A DNA stretch of 64,000 nt from Actinocorallia populi (GCF_002995495.1 NZ_PVZV01000006.1:310001-374000), one strand, 5' to 3'. Positions 15,432-24,376 are shown, counted from the first letter of the stretch. Numbers and translations: made by a program. The notes: generated from the sequence alone by a model not told the origin.

Positions 15432-16529
15432 TCAGCAGGCGCGGGACTCCGGGACGGCCGCCCGCCGGTGCGGGAAGGCCGACAGCGCCCCGGGGTGCGT
15501 CTCGCCGGTGGCCTCCAGGAGGTCGACGGTCAGGGAGCGGAGCTGGGCCAGGACGGCGTGGGCGGACAGGCCCATCGCGGGCGGGGCCGCGGGGTCGAGG
15601 CGGGCGGCGGTGCGCAGCAGCGCCTTGCGGGTCAGGGGAAGCGCGCCGCCCCGGGGAAGCTCCTCGGACAGGCGGGCCACCGAGCGGGCCAGGTCCGCCA
15701 TGCCCTCGGTGAGCAGTTCGGGAGCCTTCTCGTCCTTGTCGATGACGGCGACGGTGTGCCGGAGCATCACCCGGACGTTGCGCAGGGCGTGGTCGAGCGG
15801 TTCTGCGGCCGTGAAGTAGGGCGCGAGGTCGCTCCGGTGGTGGAGCGGGGACAGCGCGGCGATCTCGTGGGCGGTCTGGAGAGCGTTGCTGTAACCGTCG
15901 ACGGTGCGCTGGGAGGCGCGAGCGCGCTCCAGCGCCGACGCGGCCAGAGCGGGATCGCGGTCGCGCAGCGCCGTCGCGGCGGTCTCGAGCGCCGCGGCCA
16001 GCTCGTCCAGGAGGCCGCGGACGTGCTGGGCCGCCAGCGCGGTCGGGTTGGCGGGCAGGAGCGCGATCGCGGCCAGCCCGATCAGGCCGCCCAGGAGCGC
16101 GTCGGCCATGCGGTCGATCCCCCCGGTGCCGCCGGGCGGGAGCAGCGTCGCCACCAGCACGGCGGACGACCCCGCCTGCAGGGCGATCAGGGCGCCGCCG
16201 TCGAGCAGCACCGAGACGGACATGGCCAGGGCGATGACGAGGGCGATCTGCCACGGTCCGCTGCCGATGGCCGAGACCAGCAGATCTCCCACTCCCACGC
16301 CGACGCTGACCCCGGCGACCAGTTCGACGACCCGGCGCCACCGCCGGCCGGCGCCCACCCCGATGCACAGCACCACGGCGATGGGGGCGAAGAAGGGCGT
16401 GGCGTGCCCGAGGACCTGTGTTGCGACGACCCAGGCGAGCGCAGCGGCGAGCGCGCACTGCAGGATCGGCAGCGCCATGGTGCGCAGCCGCCCCGCCCGG
16501 GTCCTGAGACTCTCTTCGAATGCCGTCAT
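15432..16529 (-). CDS. FUSC-family aromatic acid exporter-like membrane protein
   Basis: A 365-residue protein. The N-terminal half has about six hydrophobic helices (residues 18-165: ILQCALAAALAWVVATQVLG, FFAPIAVVLCIGVGAG, then pairs ending in LLGGLIGLAAIALLPANP). A helical cytosolic half with long Ala/Arg/Leu-rich segments follows. This layout fits the FUSC superfamily, which includes p-hydroxybenzoate efflux proteins. It lies next to the VanAB-like genes (convergent) and is divergent from a LysR gene across an 87-base gap. Export of excess aromatic acids is plausible, but the substrate is unproven. Confidence 0.72.
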   Translation of the reverse strand: MTAFEESLRTRAGRLRTMALPILQCALAAALAWVVATQVLGHATPFFAPIAVVLCIGVGAGRRWRRVVELVAGVSVGVGVGDLLVSAIGSGPWQIALVIALAMSVSVLLDGGALIALQAGSSAVLVATLLPPGGTGGIDRMADALLGGLIGLAAIALLPANPTALAAQHVRGLLDELAAALETAATALRDRDPALAASALERARASQRTVDGYSNALQTAHEIAALSPLHHRSDLAPYFTAAEPLDHALRNVRVMLRHTVAVIDKDEKAPELLTEGMADLARSVARLSEELPRGGALPLTRKALLRTAARLDPAAPPAMGLSAHAVLAQLRSLTVDLLEATGETHPGALSAFPHRRAAVPESRAC

Positions 16530-16616
16530 GCTCCAACGATGATCTCCCAGCGGCCATTCGTCAAAGACATGGATTATCCGGAACCCATAGAAGTCTTGTA
16601 TAAGCCCTGCTCTAGG
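16530..16616. promoter_or_regulatory. Divergent promoter region of the FUSC and LysR genes
   Basis: An 87-base gap, AT-richer than its surroundings, separates the two divergent starts. TATAAG at 16599-16604 is a good -10 for the LysR gene, 12 bases before its ATG. Dyads such as CTT-GTAT-AAG (16595-16604) fall where a LysR protein would bind to control both genes. Confidence 0.45.
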
Positions 16617-17528
16617 ATGTGGCGGGTGAGCTTCCGGCAGATGGTGTACCTCATCACAGTGCTCGAGGAGGGCTCGTTCACCGCTGCCGCCCAGCGTCTG
16701 GGGGTCAGCCAGCCGACGTTGTCGCACCAGATCCGCGCCCTGGAGCGGGAGGTCGGGGTGCCGCTGCTGGAGCGCGCGCCCGGCCGGGTCCTGCCCACGC
16801 CCATGGGCCGGGAGTACCTGCCGCACGCCGAGGCGGCGCTGCGCGGGGCGCGGCTCGCGCGCCGCGCGGCCTCCGGAGGCGGGGAACCGGTCCTGCTGCG
16901 GCTGGGGACCATGTACTCGATCGCCCTGGGCATCGTGCCCCCCGCCCTGCGGGCCTGGCTGGCGTCCGCGCCGGGCGCCGAGGTGGAGGTGTCGGAGTTC
17001 GCCTCGAGCGCCGCCCTGGAGGCCCATGTGGCGTCGGGCGCGGCCGACCTCGGCGTGGGGCCGCTGCCCGCCCGCTGGGACGGCCCGGTGCACGGCCTCG
17101 GCGAGGAGGACCTCGTGCTGGTGCTGGCCGAGGGCGACCCGCTCGCCGCCGGGGGCCGCACCGTCCTCGACCTGCGCGAGACCGCAGACCGCCCCTGGGT
17201 GCTCTACGACGAGCGCAACGCCCTGGCCCCGCTGGCGGCCCAGGCCTTCGCGCGGGCCGGCCTCACCCCCCGCGCGGCGGTGCGCACCCGCCACACCGCC
17301 ACCGCGCTGCAGCTCGCCGCGGCGGGGCTGGGACCGGCTCTGATCCCGGAGAGCGTGCTGGAGCCCGGACTCCCGGTGGAGGTCCTGCGCCCCGACCCGC
17401 CCGTCCGCCGGACGCTGGCGGCCTACTTCTCGGGTGAGCCCGCACCCGCAGCCGCGGGTTTCCTCGCCGTCCTCCTGGGCGGGGCCTCCGGGGCTGACCC
17501 GGACGTCCGCCGAGGGCCGCCCGCCTGA
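16617..17528 (+). CDS. LysR family transcriptional regulator
   Basis: A 303-residue LysR protein. The winged HTH is at about residues 6-65 (QMVYLITVLEEGSFTAAAQRLGVSQPTLSHQIRALEREVG), followed by a two-lobed effector domain. It is divergent from the FUSC exporter gene, the classical LysR arrangement, so it probably activates exporter expression in response to an aromatic acid. ATG 16617 was chosen; GTG 16626 three codons later is an alternative. It is convergent with a second LysR gene of similar size and sequence (ALRAWLASAPGAEVEVSEFA versus AIGAWRRAHPAVHVELTEFA), so the two may be paralogues. Confidence 0.82.
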   Translation: MWRVSFRQMVYLITVLEEGSFTAAAQRLGVSQPTLSHQIRALEREVGVPLLERAPGRVLPTPMGREYLPHAEAALRGARLARRAASGGGEPVLLRLGTMYSIALGIVPPALRAWLASAPGAEVEVSEFASSAALEAHVASGAADLGVGPLPARWDGPVHGLGEEDLVLVLAEGDPLAAGGRTVLDLRETADRPWVLYDERNALAPLAAQAFARAGLTPRAAVRTRHTATALQLAAAGLGPALIPESVLEPGLPVEVLRPDPPVRRTLAAYFSGEPAPAAAGFLAVLLGGASGADPDVRRGPPA

Positions 17529-17544
17529 GCATCCTGCCGGTCCG

Positions 17545-18453
17545 TCAGCCGCCGGCGGCGTCCTCGGAGGCCGGGCCGGACGGGGCCTGCGCGGCGAGGA
17601 GGTCGGCGAAGGTAAGGGCGGGGGGCGACGGATCGGCGCGGGTGAACGCCACGAGCCTGCGCGGGATCGGCACGGCGGGCCTCAGCACGCAGTCGGCGTG
17701 CCGCGTCCCGATCACGTTGCGCGGCACCAGGGTCGGTCCGAGCCCGGCCGCGGCCAGCTCGACGGCGGTCGCCGTGTGGTGCACCCGGGCCGCGGCGCGG
17801 GGCACGAACCCGGCCCGCGCGCAGGCCCGGACGACCAGCGGCGTGAGCCCGAAGTCCGCCGAGTACAGCACCCACGGCCGGTCTGCCAGCAGTTCCAGGG
17901 GAACCCCGTTCCGCCGGTACCGGGTGAGCAGCGGATCGCCCGTCGGCAGGACGACCAGCAACTCCTCCTCGCCCAGCACCCGGCACGGACCCGGCCATCC
18001 CTCGGGCTCGGTCCCGACCGCGATGTCGGCCTCCCCGCGTCCCATCGCCTCGACCAGCAGGTCGATGTGCGCGAACTCCGTCAGCTCCACGTGCACGGCG
18101 GGATGCGCGCGCCGCCAGGCGCCGATCGCGGGAGGCACGATCCCCATCGCCATCGAGTGCAGCGCCGCCACCCGCAGCTCCCCGGCCTCCAGCCGGGCGG
18201 CGGCCCGCGCGGCCTCCGCCGCGGCCCGCGCCGAGGCGACGGCCGCCCGCGCGTGCGGCAGGAACCGCTCCCCGTGCCCGGTCGGCCGGACCCCGCCGGG
18301 CGACCGCTCGAAGAGCGCGTTCCCCAGCTCCGCCTCGAGCGCCTTCACCTGGTGGGACAGCGCGGGCTGGCTCACCCGCACCGTCCGCGCGGCCTCGGTG
18401 AACGACGCCTCCTCGGCGACGGCGATCACGTACTCCAGCTGCCGGAGCCTCAT
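17545..18453 (-). CDS. LysR family transcriptional regulator
   Basis: A 302-residue LysR regulator. The HTH covers about residues 3-62 (QLEYVIAVAEEASFTEAARTVRVSQPALSHQVKALEAELG). The effector domain shares many blocks with the convergent LysR, including MxxGIVPPAIGAW and HHTATAVELAAAGLGPTLVP. Its own upstream region (18454-18595) has no divergent partner except the mbtH gene 350 bases away. The target is unknown. Confidence 0.8.
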   Translation of the reverse strand: MRLRQLEYVIAVAEEASFTEAARTVRVSQPALSHQVKALEAELGNALFERSPGGVRPTGHGERFLPHARAAVASARAAAEAARAAARLEAGELRVAALHSMAMGIVPPAIGAWRRAHPAVHVELTEFAHIDLLVEAMGRGEADIAVGTEPEGWPGPCRVLGEEELLVVLPTGDPLLTRYRRNGVPLELLADRPWVLYSADFGLTPLVVRACARAGFVPRAAARVHHTATAVELAAAGLGPTLVPRNVIGTRHADCVLRPAVPIPRRLVAFTRADPSPPALTFADLLAAQAPSGPASEDAAGG

Positions 18454-18595
18454 AGGCGCACCCTACCGCCGGGCGGTCGGGCGGAGGCGGGGGAGAGACC
18501 GGCCGAGGAGGCGAGCGGCCCGCGGGAGGGCCCGGAGTCCGGCGGAGGGGCCGATCCTCGATCGCCAAGCCGCCGGCCGGAACCGCCGGCCCGGC
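18454..18595. other. Non-coding upstream region of the second LysR gene
   Basis: GC-rich and without a credible reading frame. An imperfect dyad (AAGCCG around 18567 with CGGCTT near 18598) is the only structure noticed. The iron-regulated mbtH promoter begins just to its right. Confidence 0.3.
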
Positions 18596-18643
18596 TTGAC
18601 AGGCCCAGGACCGGACCATCATTGTTAGGCAAGCCTTACCTAA
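18596..18643 (+). promoter_or_regulatory. Iron-box promoter of mbtH
   Basis: TTGACA at 18596-18601 is a consensus -35. The 19-bp element TTAGGCAAGCCTTACCTAA (18625-18643) matches the DmdR1/IdeR iron box (TTAGGTTAGGCTAACCTAA) at 15 of 19 positions and would cover the -10/start region. Repression by an iron-loaded DtxR-family regulator, relieved in iron limitation, follows from this. The mbtH ATG is 160 bases downstream, leaving a long leader in which I see no further gene. Confidence 0.75.
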
Positions 18644-18803
18644 TAAATGACGACACCCACCTGATCGGCCAGGGGCTGGACCGTCCGCCGCGGCCCTCCT
18701 CGAGCGACGGCGGACGCGGGCCGCCACCGTCCACGACGGCATGCCCGGTCAGGACCCCTGTCCCGGACCGTTCCGTCATCGAGAGCCTCATCGAAGGAGC
18801 ACC

Positions 18804-19013
18804 ATGAGCAACCCGTTCGACGACGCCGAGGGCGTCTTCCTCGTCCTGGTCAACGCCGAGGGGCAGCATTCGTTGTGGCCGTCGTTCGCCGAGGCGCCCT
18901 CCGGCTGGACCGCCGTCCACGGCCCGGCGCCGCGCGCCGAGTGCGTCGCCCACGTCGAGGCGAACTGGACCGACCTGCGTCCCAGGAGCCTTGCGGCGAA
19001 GAACGGGACGTGA
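18804..19013 (+). CDS. mbtH: MbtH-like protein (orphan)
   Basis: A 69-residue MbtH family protein. NPFDD at the N-terminus, the invariant [14 protein letters not shown] block (about residues 22-35) and the [10 protein letters not shown] tail (about 53-62) are all present. MbtH proteins bind and activate adenylation domains of non-ribosomal peptide synthetases, often for siderophores. There is no NRPS gene in the window, so this copy must act in trans. The iron box upstream points to a siderophore synthetase elsewhere. ATG 18804 has a GAAGGAG site. Confidence 0.92.
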   Translation: MSNPFDDAEGVFLVLVNAEGQHSLWPSFAEAPSGWTAVHGPAPRAECVAHVEANWTDLRPRSLAAKNGT

Positions 19014-19181
19014 GCGATCGCCACGCGGTGCGCACTGCTGCGCCGGGCCGTCGGGGGAGGGGAGGGTGCCGGCCCTGACCCCGGTCGGCGGGGTGCTCCG
19101 GCAGGGTCCCTCCCGTGATGCGTGCAGCGCGCCTTGGCGACGGCACCTACCTCCGCTTCCTCCTCTGCGGCCGCTCCCGCG
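19014..19181. terminator. Convergent intergenic region with imperfect terminator hairpin
   Basis: mbtH (plus) and araB (minus) converge here. The interval 19060-19114 can fold: GGGAGGG (19060-19066) pairs with CCCTCCC (19108-19114), with inner GCCGG/CCGGC and CCCC/GGGG pairing interrupted by bulges. It is probably a shared terminator; no gene is seen. Confidence 0.4.
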
Positions 19182-20906
19182 TCACCTCCCGCTGACGGGA
19201 GAGGCGGCGGCGCGGATCCGGCGAAGCCGGTGGAGCGCGTCGGTCTCCCGGCCGAAGTGGTCGTGGAGTTCGGCGTAGACCGCGTAAAGGGCGTCGTAGG
19301 CGTCGGCCCGCCGCGGATCGGGCAGGTAGGCGTTGCGGTGCACCTTGCCCATGGCGGCCGACGCCGCCTGCACGTCGGGGTAGGCGTCCGCGGCCACGGC
19401 GGCGTGGACGGCCGAGCCGAGGGCGGGGCCCTGGGGGGAGGCGCTGACGCTCAGGGGGCGGCGGGTGATGTCGGCGTAGAGCTGCATGAGGAACGGGCTG
19501 CGCAGCAGGCCGCCCGCGACGATCAGTTCGGCGACGGCGACGCCCGCCTTCTCGAAGGCCTCGATGATGGTGCGGGTGCCGAACGCGGTGGCCTCCAGCA
19601 GGGCGCGGTAGACGTCCTCGGGACGGGTGGCCAGCGTGCAGCCGACCAGCACGCCGGACAGGTCGTGGTCGACCAGGACCGAGCGGTTGCCGTTGTGCCA
19701 GTCGAGTGCGACGAGGCCGTGCTGGCCGACCTCCTGGCGGGCGGCCTTCTCGGTGAGCAGCTCGTGGCCGTCGATGCCGCGCTCGGCCATCTCGGCCTGG
19801 TAGTCGGCGGGCAGCCCGCCGCGCAGGAACCAGGCGAAGATGTCGCCGACGCCCGACTGGCCCGCCTCGTAGCCCCACAGGCCGGGCACGATGCCGTCCT
19901 TGACGACGCCGCACATGCCGGGGACCTCGCCGAGGGCGTCGGAGTTCATGACGTGGCAGGTGCTGGTGCCCATGACCGCGAGCATCTGACCCGGTTCGAC
20001 CGCGCGGGCGGCGACCGCGGTGACGTGCGCGTCGACGTTGCCGATCGCGACGGCGATCCCCTCGGGCAGCCCGGTGAGGGCGGCTCCGGCGGCACTGAGC
20101 CCGCCGGCCCTCTCGCCCATCGCGCTGAGGGGGTGCTCGAGCTTGGCCAGCAGCTTCGAGAAGCCGGGGCGCAGTGCTTCGAGGTACTCCAGGGAGGGGT
20201 ATCCGTCCTGGTGGATGCCCTTGTACCCGGCGGTGCACAGGTTGCGGGTCTCGGCTCCGGTGAGCTGCCAGACGATCCAGTCGGCGGCCTCGATCCAGCG
20301 CTCGGCACGGGCGAACGCCTCGGGGTCCTCCTCGAGGACCTGCAGCGCCTTGGCGAACTGCCACTCGCTGGAGATCTTCCCGCCGTAGCGGGGCAGCCAG
20401 GACTCGCCGCGCTCGGCGGCCAGGGCGTTGATGCGGTCGGCCTGCCCCTGCGCGGCGTGGTGCTTCCACAGCTTGGGATAGGCGTGCGGCCGGTCCTGCC
20501 AGCCGTCGAGCTCGCACAGCGGCGTGCCGTCGGCGGTGGCGGGCAGGACGGTGCAGGCGGTGAAGTCGGTGCCGATCCCGATGACCTGGTGCGGCGCCGC
20601 CCCCGCGTCCGCGAGCGCGGCGGGCACGGCGACGCGCAGCACCTCGCGCCAGTCCCGCGGCACCTGCAGCGCCCAGGCGTCACCGAGCGGGACGCCGGAC
20701 GGCAGGCGCTCCTCGAGGACGGCGTGCGGGTACTCCAGCACCGCGCTCCCCAGCTCGGAGCCGTCCTCCACCGCCACCACGACGGCCCGGCCCGACAGCG
20801 TGCCGAAGTCGACGCCGATCACCACCCGTTGGTCCACGGAATGACGCGCGCCTGACGGCGCACTGTTCGCGGCTGAACGTGCGCCGACGCGCACTGAACG
20901 GTTCAC
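19182..20906 (-). CDS. araB: L-ribulokinase
   Basis: A 574-residue FGGY-family kinase that phosphorylates L-ribulose at C5 with ATP. The N-terminal phosphate-binding motif IGVDFGTLSGRAVVV lies near residues 30-44. GTDFTACTVLP, ADWIVWQLTG and GNVDAHVTA mark the core, and the C-terminal FGGY-type region has IVAGGLLRSPFLMQLYADI and PQGPALGSAVHAA. GTG 20906 was chosen because AAGGAGG stands 6 bases upstream. This adds about 24 residues before the usual start, and the alternative GTG closer to the motif has no ribosome site. It is divergent from the LacI-type regulator, with two operators in the gap. Confidence 0.9.
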   Translation of the reverse strand: MNRSVRVGARSAANSAPSGARHSVDQRVVIGVDFGTLSGRAVVVAVEDGSELGSAVLEYPHAVLEERLPSGVPLGDAWALQVPRDWREVLRVAVPAALADAGAAPHQVIGIGTDFTACTVLPATADGTPLCELDGWQDRPHAYPKLWKHHAAQGQADRINALAAERGESWLPRYGGKISSEWQFAKALQVLEEDPEAFARAERWIEAADWIVWQLTGAETRNLCTAGYKGIHQDGYPSLEYLEALRPGFSKLLAKLEHPLSAMGERAGGLSAAGAALTGLPEGIAVAIGNVDAHVTAVAARAVEPGQMLAVMGTSTCHVMNSDALGEVPGMCGVVKDGIVPGLWGYEAGQSGVGDIFAWFLRGGLPADYQAEMAERGIDGHELLTEKAARQEVGQHGLVALDWHNGNRSVLVDHDLSGVLVGCTLATRPEDVYRALLEATAFGTRTIIEAFEKAGVAVAELIVAGGLLRSPFLMQLYADITRRPLSVSASPQGPALGSAVHAAVAADAYPDVQAASAAMGKVHRNAYLPDPRRADAYDALYAVYAELHDHFGRETDALHRLRRIRAAASPVSGR

Positions 20907-20943
20907 CAGAGTCCTCCTTGCGGCTGGGATGCGCGCCCTGATT

Positions 20944-20955
20944 GTTAGCGCTACC
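20944..20955 (-). promoter_or_regulatory. LacI-type operator ahead of araB
   Basis: GTTAGCGCTACC is a near-perfect match to the LacI-family palindrome GTTAGCGCTAAC. It lies 38 bases upstream of the araB start and shares its core with two further sites at 21021 and 22151. Confidence 0.68.
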
Positions 20956-21020
20956 ACTTAGGCTCGTCAATGCTCATTTTTTTCTGCACTGGATGAGGCG
21001 AGGGCTTGACACCCAGATCG

Positions 21021-21032
21021 GTTAGCGCAAAC
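21021..21032 (+). promoter_or_regulatory. LacI-type operator ahead of the regulator gene
   Basis: GTTAGCGCAAAC, one of three related LacI-type sites in the arabinose region, lies 37 bases upstream of the regulator GTG. TTGACA at 21006-21011 is a good -35 element, so the bound repressor would autoregulate. Confidence 0.65.
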
Positions 21033-21068
21033 ATTCGTGACACACGCCACAGGACGAAGGGAGGCGGA

Positions 21069-22109
21069 GTGGACGAGGACGGCAACGCGGGGCGGACGGG
21101 CGAACGGCGTCCGGCGGTCATGGAGGACGTGGCCGAGCTCGCCGGCGTCTCGGCCATGACGGTCTCCCGGGTGCTCAACAACCCCGAACGGGTCCGGTCG
21201 ACGACGCGGGCCCGCGTGCTGGCGGCGATGCGGGAGCTGGACTACCGGCCCAACCTCGCCGCACGCGTCCTGGCGACCGGCAGGTCCGGGGTGCTGGGCG
21301 TGGTCAGCTTCGACACCACGCTCTACGGCCCCGCCTCGACCCTGTACGGGATCGAGCGCGCGGCCCGCGAGCACGACTACCTGATCAGCATCGTCAGCCT
21401 CAGCGAGCTCAACCGCCGGACGATCGGCGAGGGAGTGGACCGGCTGCGCGGCCAGAGCGTCGACGGCGTCATCATCGTGGCGCCGCACGAGTCGGCCGCC
21501 GAGGGGCTGCGCGACCTGCCCCCCGAGCTGCCCCTGGTGGTGGTCGGGGCGGCCGAGGACCTGCCCTTCCCGCTGGCCTCGGTCGACCAGCGCCTGGGCG
21601 CGGTCCGCGCCGTCCGCCACCTGCTCAGCCTGGGCCACGAGACCGTCTGGCACCTGTCGGGCCCGGCCAGCTGGGTCGACGCCAACGGCCGGGTGGCCGG
21701 CTGGCGGGCGACCCTGGAGGAGGCCGGCCGCGAGGTGCCCGAGGTCCTGGTGGGCGACTGGTCCGCCCGGTCCGGCTACCGGCTGGGCCAGCGCCTGGCC
21801 CGCGATCCGTCCGTCACGGCGGTGTTCGCCGCCAACGACGCCATGGCCCTGGGCCTGCTGCGCGCGCTGCGCGAGGCGGGCCGCCGGGTCCCCGAGGACG
21901 TCAGTGTCGCCGGTTTCGACGACGTCCCCGAGTCCCCCTACTTCTCACCACCGCTCACCACCGTCCGCCAGAACTTCGGCGAGGTGGGCACCAGCGCCTT
22001 CACCCTGATGCTCGACCGCATCGGCGAGGGCTCCGGCGAGGGGTCCGGCCCGCGCCGGATCGTGGAGCCCGAGCTCGTCGTCAGGGAGAGCACCGGCACG
22101 TCCCGCTGA
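21069..22109 (+). CDS. LacI family regulator of the arabinose genes
   Basis: A 346-residue LacI/GalR repressor. The DNA-binding domain covers about residues 18-65 (VMEDVAELAGVSAMTVSRVLNNPERV, then the hinge YRPNLAARVLATGRSG). A periplasmic-binding-protein-like sugar domain follows (VFAANDAMALGLLRALREAGRRVPEDVSVAGFDDVPES). GTG 21069 follows GGAGGCG. It sits between araB (divergent) and araDA, and all three transcription starts have a matching GTTAnCGC-type operator, so it is very probably the arabinose repressor. Functionally equivalent AraR proteins elsewhere belong partly to other families, so I leave the symbol empty. Confidence 0.85.
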   Translation: MDEDGNAGRTGERRPAVMEDVAELAGVSAMTVSRVLNNPERVRSTTRARVLAAMRELDYRPNLAARVLATGRSGVLGVVSFDTTLYGPASTLYGIERAAREHDYLISIVSLSELNRRTIGEGVDRLRGQSVDGVIIVAPHESAAEGLRDLPPELPLVVVGAAEDLPFPLASVDQRLGAVRAVRHLLSLGHETVWHLSGPASWVDANGRVAGWRATLEEAGREVPEVLVGDWSARSGYRLGQRLARDPSVTAVFAANDAMALGLLRALREAGRRVPEDVSVAGFDDVPESPYFSPPLTTVRQNFGEVGTSAFTLMLDRIGEGSGEGSGPRRIVEPELVVRESTGTSR

Positions 22110-22115
22110 CCGCCC

Positions 22116-22134
22116 GGCGAGGCTTCCCCTCGCC
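22116..22134 (+). terminator. Short intrinsic terminator after the LacI regulator
   Basis: GGCGAGG (22116-22122) pairs with CCTCGCC (22128-22134) around a CTTCC loop, 7 bases after the regulator stop. It separates regulator transcription from the araD promoter. Confidence 0.5.
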
Positions 22135-22150
22135 TCTCCACCCCCGAAAT

Positions 22151-22162
22151 GTTATCGCTAAC
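22151..22162 (+). promoter_or_regulatory. LacI-type operator ahead of araD
   Basis: GTTATCGCTAAC, extended to TGTTATCGCTAACA at 22150-22163, is the best-flanked of the three arabinose operators. It lies 14 bases before the araD ATG, where it would block initiation of the araDA-transporter operon. Confidence 0.7.
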
Positions 22163-22176
22163 ATCATGAGGTCGAT

Positions 22177-22836
22177 ATGACAGAGGACGCACACGCGCGG
22201 CTCAGGCAGGAGCTCGCCGACCTGCACGGGGCCCTGGTCGAGGCCGCCCTCGTCGTCTGGACGGCAGGCAACGTCTCGGCCAGAGCAGGCGGCGGGCACT
22301 TCCTGATCAAGCCCAGCGGAGTGCCCTACGGCGACCTGACACCCGAGTCCATGGTCCTGTGCGACCTGGACGGGAACCCCGTCGAAGGGCAGCAGCTCAA
22401 ACCCTCCAGTGACGTGTTCGCCCACGCCTACGTCTACCGGCACCGCCCGGACATCGGGGGAGTGGTGCACACCCACTCCACCTACGCCACGGCCTGGGCC
22501 GCCCGCAACGAGCCCATCCCGTGCGTGCTGACGGCGATGGCGGACGAGTTCGGCGGCGAGATCCCCGTCGGCCCGTTCGCGCTGATCGGCGGTGAGGACA
22601 TCGGCAAGGGCATCGTCGAGACCCTGGAGAGCCACCGCAGCCCGGCCGTGCTGATGCGCAACCACGGGGTCTTCACCATCGGCGACACCCCCCGTTCCGC
22701 GGTGAAGGCGGCGGTGATGTGCGAGGACGTCGCCCGCACCGTGCACCTGTCCCGGCAGCTCGGCGAACCCTTTCCGATGGAGCAGCCCGACATCGACCGG
22801 CTCTACGACCGCTACCAGAACGCCTACGGCCAGTGA
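22177..22836 (+). CDS. araD: L-ribulose-5-phosphate 4-epimerase
   Basis: A 219-residue class II aldolase-fold enzyme converting L-ribulose 5-phosphate to D-xylulose 5-phosphate. The motifs are TAGNVSARAGGGHFLIKPSGVPYGDLTPE (about residues 29-57), the zinc-binding HTHSTYATAWA (about 94-104) and LMRNHGVFTIG (about 161-171) with the third His ligand. Length is close to E. coli AraD (231). ATG 22177 has a weak GAGG site inside the operator-proximal leader. araA follows after 21 bases. Confidence 0.88.
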   Translation: MTEDAHARLRQELADLHGALVEAALVVWTAGNVSARAGGGHFLIKPSGVPYGDLTPESMVLCDLDGNPVEGQQLKPSSDVFAHAYVYRHRPDIGGVVHTHSTYATAWAARNEPIPCVLTAMADEFGGEIPVGPFALIGGEDIGKGIVETLESHRSPAVLMRNHGVFTIGDTPRSAVKAAVMCEDVARTVHLSRQLGEPFPMEQPDIDRLYDRYQNAYGQ

Positions 22837-22857
22837 CCGGCCATGAGGAGACCCCCG

Positions 22858-24354
22858 ATGAACTCCGTCGACCGTGAAGTGTGGTTCCTGACCGGCAGCC
22901 AGGGCCTGTACGGCGAGGACACGCTGCGACAGGTCGCCGAGCAGTCCCAGGAGATCGCCGCACGGCTCGGCGAGGACCTGCCGGTGCGGGTGAAGTGGCT
23001 GCCGGTGCTGACCGATGCCGCCGCGATCCGCCGGGTCTGCCTGGAGGCCAATGCCGATGACTCCTGCGTCGGGTTGATCGCCTGGATGCACACGTTCTCT
23101 CCGGCGAAGATGTGGATCGCCGGGATGGACGCGCTGGCCAAGCCGCTGCTGCACCTGCACACGCAGGCCAACGTCGGCCTGCCGTGGGCGTCCATCGACA
23201 TGGACTTCATGAACCTCAACCAGGCCGCCCATGGCGACCGGGAGTTCGGGTTCATCCAGACCCGCCTGGGCGTGCCCCGCAAGACCGTGGCGGGTCATGT
23301 CAGCGACCCGTCGGTGGGCGAGCGGATCGGCGCGTGGATGCGGGCCGCCACCGGAGCCGCGGAGCTGCGCACCCTGAAGCTGGCCCGGTTCGGCGACAAC
23401 ATGCGGGACGTCGCCGTCACCGAGGGCGACAAGGTCGAGGCGCAACTGCGGTTCGGCGTGAGCGTGAACACCTACGGCGTCAACGACCTCGTCGAGATGG
23501 TCGACGCCGTCGCCGACACGGAGATCGACGGCCTCGTCACCGAGTACGAGGACCTCTACACCGTCGTCCCCGAGCTGCGCCGCGGCGGTGAGCGCCACGA
23601 GTCCCTGCGGTACGGCGCCCGCATCGAGCTCGGCCTGCGCGCCTTCCTCACCGAGGGCGACTTCGGCGCCTTCACCACCAACTTCGAGGACCTCGGCGGG
23701 CTGCGCCAGCTGCCCGGCTTGGCCGTCCAGCGGTTGATGGCCGACGGCTACGGTTTCGGCGGTGAGGGCGACTGGAAGACCGCCACCCTGCTGCGGACCC
23801 TCAAGGCCGCCGCCGACGGGCTCGAGGGCGGCACCTCCTTCATGGAGGACTACACCTACCACCTGACACCGGGACAGCAGGTCATCCTGGGCGCGCACAT
23901 GCTGGAGGTCTGCCCGAGCATCGCCGCCGCGCGCCCGTCCCTGGAGATCCACCCTCTCGGCATCGGGGGCCGGGAGGACCCGGTACGGCTCGTCTTCGAC
24001 GCAGCACCCGGGACCGCGCACGTGGTCGGCCTGGCCGACATGGGCGACAGGTTCCGGCTGGTGGCCAACGAGGTCGAGGTCGTACCGCCGCTGGAGCCCC
24101 TGCCGAGGCTGCCGGTCGCCCGCGCGGTGTGGAAGCCGCTGCCCGACCTGGCGACCTCGGCCGAGGCATGGCTCACCGCGGGGGCGCCCCACCACACGGT
24201 GCTCACCGCGGCCCTGGGCGCGGAGGAACTCGGCGACCTCGCCGAGATGGTCGGGGTGGAACTCCTGACCATCGACGCGGGCACCGATCTGCGCCGGTTC
24301 ACCCAGGAGATCCGCTGGAACCAGGCCTACCACCGCCTGGCCCAGGGGTTCTGA
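22858..24354 (+). CDS. araA: L-arabinose isomerase
   Basis: A 498-residue isomerase converting L-arabinose to L-ribulose; E. coli AraA has 500. It opens [27 protein letters not shown], and [18 protein letters not shown] is the next diagnostic block. The metal-binding Glu and His residues lie in the [15 protein letters not shown] and [18 protein letters not shown] regions. ATG 22858 was chosen over ATG 22843 because AGGAG lies 8 bases before it. Second gene of the arabinose operon. Confidence 0.93.
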   Translation: MNSVDREVWFLTGSQGLYGEDTLRQVAEQSQEIAARLGEDLPVRVKWLPVLTDAAAIRRVCLEANADDSCVGLIAWMHTFSPAKMWIAGMDALAKPLLHLHTQANVGLPWASIDMDFMNLNQAAHGDREFGFIQTRLGVPRKTVAGHVSDPSVGERIGAWMRAATGAAELRTLKLARFGDNMRDVAVTEGDKVEAQLRFGVSVNTYGVNDLVEMVDAVADTEIDGLVTEYEDLYTVVPELRRGGERHESLRYGARIELGLRAFLTEGDFGAFTTNFEDLGGLRQLPGLAVQRLMADGYGFGGEGDWKTATLLRTLKAAADGLEGGTSFMEDYTYHLTPGQQVILGAHMLEVCPSIAAARPSLEIHPLGIGGREDPVRLVFDAAPGTAHVVGLADMGDRFRLVANEVEVVPPLEPLPRLPVARAVWKPLPDLATSAEAWLTAGAPHHTVLTAALGAEELGDLAEMVGVELLTIDAGTDLRRFTQEIRWNQAYHRLAQGF

Positions 24355-24376
24355 TCCGTCCTTCCCACCCCCCTTC

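Noticed and set aside
18804-19013. mbtH as a marker of a local NRPS gene cluster
   Set aside because: No adenylation, condensation or carrier-protein domain is encoded within the window on either side.
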